Assembly (NCBI GenBank): GCA_013399305.1
Contig: VXAI01000116.1
Location: forward strand, 889,541 to 953,540
Origin: Rostratula benghalensis
Lineage: Eukaryota; Chordata; Aves; Charadriiformes; Rostratulidae
DNA length: 64,000 nucleotides
Direction: 5' to 3'
Shown one piece after another: positions 60,346 to 64,000 of this stretch. The position numbers were made by a program, and so were the translations under genes. Positions within the stretch are counted from its first letter, which is position 1, and each line of letters opens with the position of its first letter. The notes beneath the pieces are model-generated. The model had not been told where the DNA came from. It made no database searches and saw only the letters and a list, made by a program, of their open reading frames with translations.

Positions 60346-62469
60346 AATGAGTGCCTGACACCTGAAACACAGGTTTTGCTGAGGCAGAGCTGTCTGAGAG
60401 TGGGAGATATCTGGGGAATCCAGACACCTGAAGTATTCCTGCCTGCAGGCAGCACTACTCCACCACTGTCCTGGAGGTCTCCCTTGGAGATTAGATTGGG
60501 GCAGAGAATTTAAAAAATGTTTTTTCCAGCTGTTGGCTCCTGTGGCACTGCATAGCCAGTCCCTGGGAGAGCTGTTGGTGGGGGGAAACCACAGCCTTGG
60601 CGAGGCATGGGACACAACAGCAGAGGTCTTGTCTGTCACCCACGGGCTGCAGAGTCTCAGCAGCACTTGGCCAGTACTCATGCATTGTGCTCTTTTTCTT
60701 CATGGAGTTTGCATTTGCAGAGTCTTCTCAATAACAGGAAAATGCTTTCTATTAGGAACTGCCGCAATAGAAATTGCAATGCGACTTATTTAACTCACAT
60801 GCAAATCACACTACATGATTTATTTCTGTACCTGAGTCCAAGGCTGTATTTAATGGGCTCTTTGGATTTCTCCCTGGGAATGAGGAAGGAAAATGAGCAA
60901 ACAGGCATTTTAGAAGAACTGCTGTTTTCAGGACTGGTCCCAATTTCTAGCAAGAAATGTCTACAAGACATTAAAATGTTTTTGTCAGCAAGGAATGCAT
61001 TTACAAAAATACTGTGTTGTCCAGTGAAGCAAGCAATGACTGCCCTGTACAGACGAGGGAGGATAGCTCTGTGGGGAGACAAGTTCTTGCCCATGTGTTG
61101 ATTCACAGAAGGGGAACTGGGAAAACTTTGCAGTCCATCTACCATCTCACTCCCAGCTTTTGCCATTGCCCAAGGTGTCCATGAGCTTCAAATACTCAGA
61201 TACCCGTTAGAATGGCCTTCGGGTGGGTTTTGCTTTCTTCTTGGTCTGCAGTCTTCCCATAAAATACATCCCATAAAGAGCCATTTTGGTTGCAGCACAT
61301 TTAAAGAGGTGGGTACTGAGCTGGTGTTGTTCACTGGCGTAAAGTGGGTGGCTGTAGCACTGCTTTGCCCTCAGGCTGCAGGCAAACCCGGCAGTCTCAT
61401 CTTGGTGAAGTGCCAATGAGTGGACCAGCCTTCAGAGCAGGCAGGGAGCACTTGCTGAACAGGTAGAGAAGCATGAGATGAACAGCTGACTTGACCCCAC
61501 TGTGGTCCTGCGTTTGTAATTCTATGCCTGGTTCTATGAAAGGCCCCAAATCTTGAGAAGAACGTGTAAGGAGGTCCCGTAAGTGTAACATCCTAACCAA
61601 AACTACTCTACCTGAGAAGAGACTGAATGTGAGAACCAAAAGGCAACATATTCACCCATCAAGCCTGCAAATAAAACCAAATGGGTGAGTTACCTGAAAA
61701 TCTCCACAGCAATCTAGTCATTCCAGATAAACACCTGCACAGCATGACAGACAGGTTTTGTCGGTGTCAGGCAATTAAATCTCTATCAAGGTATAAATCA
61801 AAATACCAGCTTACAAATCATCATCACAAAATGTTGCTGGAGGTTATGTTTCCCTGTTTCTTTTCTACAATTTACTGACATTGGATTTTTCTTGAATATG
61901 CTCTTTTGGATATGTCAGAAAGTAAGTCAGAAATTGAATTCAGGTATACGGATGAGTCTTAAAATCTTGAAAATAATTTTGTGAACATATGTTGAAGCTG
62001 CTTGTGCTTTCATAGGTTGGATATTATATTCAGTTGAATCTGTTCCATATTATTATGAGGATGTATGCACAGACATAAAGCTATCAGATGTGTTATAGCT
62101 ACTCATTGCATTTTCCTTCAAAGCATCTGAAGGTCTGTCCTGTCAGCTGGACTGTCCACCTGTAATTGATACCTCCCGTCTCCCCAATTTATACATGTTG
62201 GGAAAAGTGCCCAGCAAAGAGCTGGGCCATCTGTAACAGGTGTCCCATGTCTTGATTTCTTACTGTCACAGATTGAGGCCTGTGAAATTTAACTTTGCTG
62301 CACTACACAATTACCTTGCTCTTTGAGACAAACAAATTAAATTTGCTGCTGCTGCTGTATATTGTGTTGTACTGGGCACTCTGCCTTTTCTTTACTCCAG
62401 CCATAGGACTTCAAAGCATTCATTGAAAGAAGATGGTATCATACTGTCTGCACTAAGTGATGTTTCACA

Positions 62470-63220
62470 GTGCAGGTGTCGTGCTTTTGTCCAATCAGAA
62501 AGACAGATGATGGCCCCTTCCTCCCCCCTCTAAGAAAAAGAGAGGAGAGGAAGGGATTAAAGAGATTTAGGAGGTTAGAAGAAAACCTTAACTACTCTAA
62601 TGANNNNNNNNNNNNNNNNNNNNNNNATAAAAGAAATTTTTTTAAAAAAGAGTACACAATATATACAAAACCATATCAAGCTCCCAGGATGACGATCATG
62701 TCACCACCAGGTGTCAGGAAAAGTCCCAGGCTGGACTTGGTGATCAGCAGGAGCTGGATTCCAGACCTGGAGTCAGGAATGCTGGGATCAGGATCAAAGG
62801 CAGACAAACAGACAGGGTCCTCCTTGGATGTCGGCCATTGCAGGAAGAGAGTTGACCCTTTGATCCCTCAGCTTTTATACTGAGCATGATGTGGATGGGA
62901 TGGAGTACCCCAGTTGGTCAATTTTGGGTCACCTGCCCTGTCTGCTCCTCCCTACAGACGTGACCCCTCTACGCTTTTCCGCTTCCAACCCTCCAACAGG
63001 ACAAGTAACATAACTGCCTGTCCTTGGGTGCTATAGCAATAAGTGTAAGCCAGGGCCTCTCTGCACCATTCCTTGGTATAATCCGGTCTTATTCCTGTGA
63101 GAGTGAACAGTTTTCTGAACAATACGCTGTTAATGTCAGAGTTTAGTTAGGTAGAAGAGGCCCAGCTAAAAAGTAAAATTACTGAACAGAAAATTGGTTG
63201 GTTTACCTCAAACCAGAACA
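62470..63220 (-). mobile_element. Probable avian ERV LTR, minus orientation (contains assembly gap)
   Basis: On the minus strand the element begins TGTTCTGGTTTGAGGTAAAC at 63220, the usual start of a common avian LTR class. A promoter box TATAAAAG follows about 340 bases in (62872-62879), placing U3 to the right and R/U5 to the left. Phrases such as GATCAGCAGGAGCTGGATTCC, GTCAGGAATGCTGGGATCAG and GAGTACCCCAGTTGGTCAAT are recalled as part of repeated ERV-LTR sequence in bird genomes. No viral gene is present, so it is a solo LTR or one LTR of a provirus running off the window. The left border is approximate, and the run of N at 62604-62626 lies inside. The open frame 62470-62883 across the Ns is not a gene. 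Confidence 0.62.
62604..62626. other. Assembly gap (23 N)
   Basis: Twenty-three N characters lie between a purine-rich stretch and ATAAAAGAAATTTTTTT. It sits in repetitive LTR sequence, which probably explains why the assembly failed to resolve it. The true length is unknown. Confidence 0.99.
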
Positions 63221-64000
63221 GCAGGTCACACTGGACTCCAGTTAATTTCCACCTCCCTTATTTTGTTTCTAGTCAGGTATTTTAGAAGTTCCAGTAAGAA
63301 ATAAGAATAATATTTTGTATGGCTTTGTCAAATATTTTGAATGTAGTCTGTGCAAAGGTCAAATGTTCCTGTGTCGTCAACAAGTGATAAGCAATGTTTA
63401 ATAGTATACCATCTAAAAGGAGTTAGGTAAAAGTCTAAACGGGCTGTTTTTCCAAAGACTCACACAGGAACACACTGAATTCAGAAGCAGGTACGCTGTT
63501 ACTGCCATGGTAAACAAAGGCCTCAGACAGTTCAGAGGTCATGCAAAAAGAGAAAGAGGTGCCTGTGGAGAAAAGGAGGTATAAATCTTGCTGAAACAGC
63601 AGACAACTCAGCTTACCTTGAATAGTGTACTAATGGTGGCCCCAACAGCTGATCTTCTGGTCTTGGCTCCCCTGAATTTAAGACACAGGGTCCACGTCTC
63701 CTGGGTACCGGGGGTACTGGTTATCAGCCCCTTCAGAGATGTCTTGGTGAGCAGTCAGGTCTCCTTCTCAGTTGCCCCAGACCTAAAGCAGTGTATTGGG
63801 AAAGATGCACTGTAGGATCTCATTCACTGTTCACACTGTGATTTAGGATTGACAGCTGTTAAGACATAAACAGCATGTATACATGTTTCTGTTTGCTGCA
63901 AGTGCATTTACAAATAGTCCTTGTAAATCCTCAAAGAATGTCAGGGCAGGACAACACACCCTACTCCCTGTAAGAGGGAATTCTGTCCAACCATAGCTGG
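63221..64000. other. Flank right of the LTR, nothing identified
   Basis: No gene, repeat or promoter recognised. The 75-codon plus frame at 63588-63815 has no family feature. If the LTR belongs to a provirus in minus orientation, its internal part would lie to the left of the LTR, not here. Confidence 0.5.

Larger units (their letters stand above)
57541..62469. other. LRBA upstream intergenic region, part 2
   Basis: More GC-balanced sequence than the left half of the window, with many medium-length open frames on both strands (for example 60232-60681 minus and 60607-61101 plus). None shows a domain I can recognise. The only structure seen is the second copy of the shared 55-bp segment (60.3 kb), the AAAC microsatellite (58.07 kb) and A/T-tracts near 59.4 kb. 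Confidence 0.5.

Noticed and set aside
60232..61101. Long frames (149 codons minus, 164 codons plus) as genes
   Set aside because: They overlap on opposite strands, and the only notable segment is the short dispersed repeat shared with 55.9 kb.
62470..62883. 137-codon plus frame across the N gap
   Set aside because: The N run has unknown length and the flanks are LTR sequence; the frame has no meaning.
1..64000. tRNA, rRNA, snoRNA, CRISPR or bacterial-type operon features
   Set aside because: No A/B box pairs with cloverleaf potential, no C/D box snoRNA with terminal stem, no regularly spaced direct repeats and no clustered prokaryotic-type genes were seen; the sequence is vertebrate nuclear DNA.

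Overview
This window looks like a bird nuclear genome, and only one protein-coding exon in it can be defended. Evidence for a bird: several CR1 LINE fragments with the typical avian 3' end (ATTCTATG-type tail, 'CTTTTCCAACC' phrase), an avian-type retroviral LTR beginning TGTTCTGGTTT, compact CpG-island promoters, and long AT-rich intronic sequence. I cannot name the species.

The exon lies on the minus strand at 38063-38290. It is the first coding exon of LRBA, the large BEACH-WD40 vesicle-trafficking protein. The start codon has a good Kozak context, the N-terminus is acidic and glycine-rich, and the core (GIKMKFAVL...LVEVG.VSNRDIV) is diagnostic of the LRBA/neurobeachin family. A clean GT donor follows in phase 0. 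Everything to the left (1-38062) is then the large intron after this exon; I found no sign of the next coding exon. Upstream lies a CpG island of about 2.3 kb (about 38.3-40.65 kb). It holds a predicted noncoding first exon with a strong donor on the LRBA strand, plus a strong plus-strand donor that could belong to a divergent transcript.

From 41 to 64 kb there is no recognisable gene. This is upstream intergenic sequence with CR1 pieces in both orientations, including a clear nested insertion (a minus-strand CR1 inside a plus-strand CR1, 56.3-57.13 kb). Next to that nest is a second, smaller CpG island (57.13-57.54 kb) with two same-orientation CTCF-like motifs 56 bp apart, an NRF1 palindrome and a CRE half-site. 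At the right end a probable minus-strand ERV LTR (about 62.47-63.22 kb) is interrupted by a 23-N assembly gap.

I do not see an exciting undescribed system. The most useful leads are the second CpG island with paired CTCF-like motifs and no assigned gene, the CpG-retaining open segment at 48.77-49.05 kb, a roughly 55-bp sequence shared between 55.9 and 60.3 kb, two strong hairpins in the upstream region (40.98 and 55.36 kb) and a three-arm hairpin in the intron (14.54 kb). Most long open frames here are chance frames in GC-rich sequence or relics of CR1.
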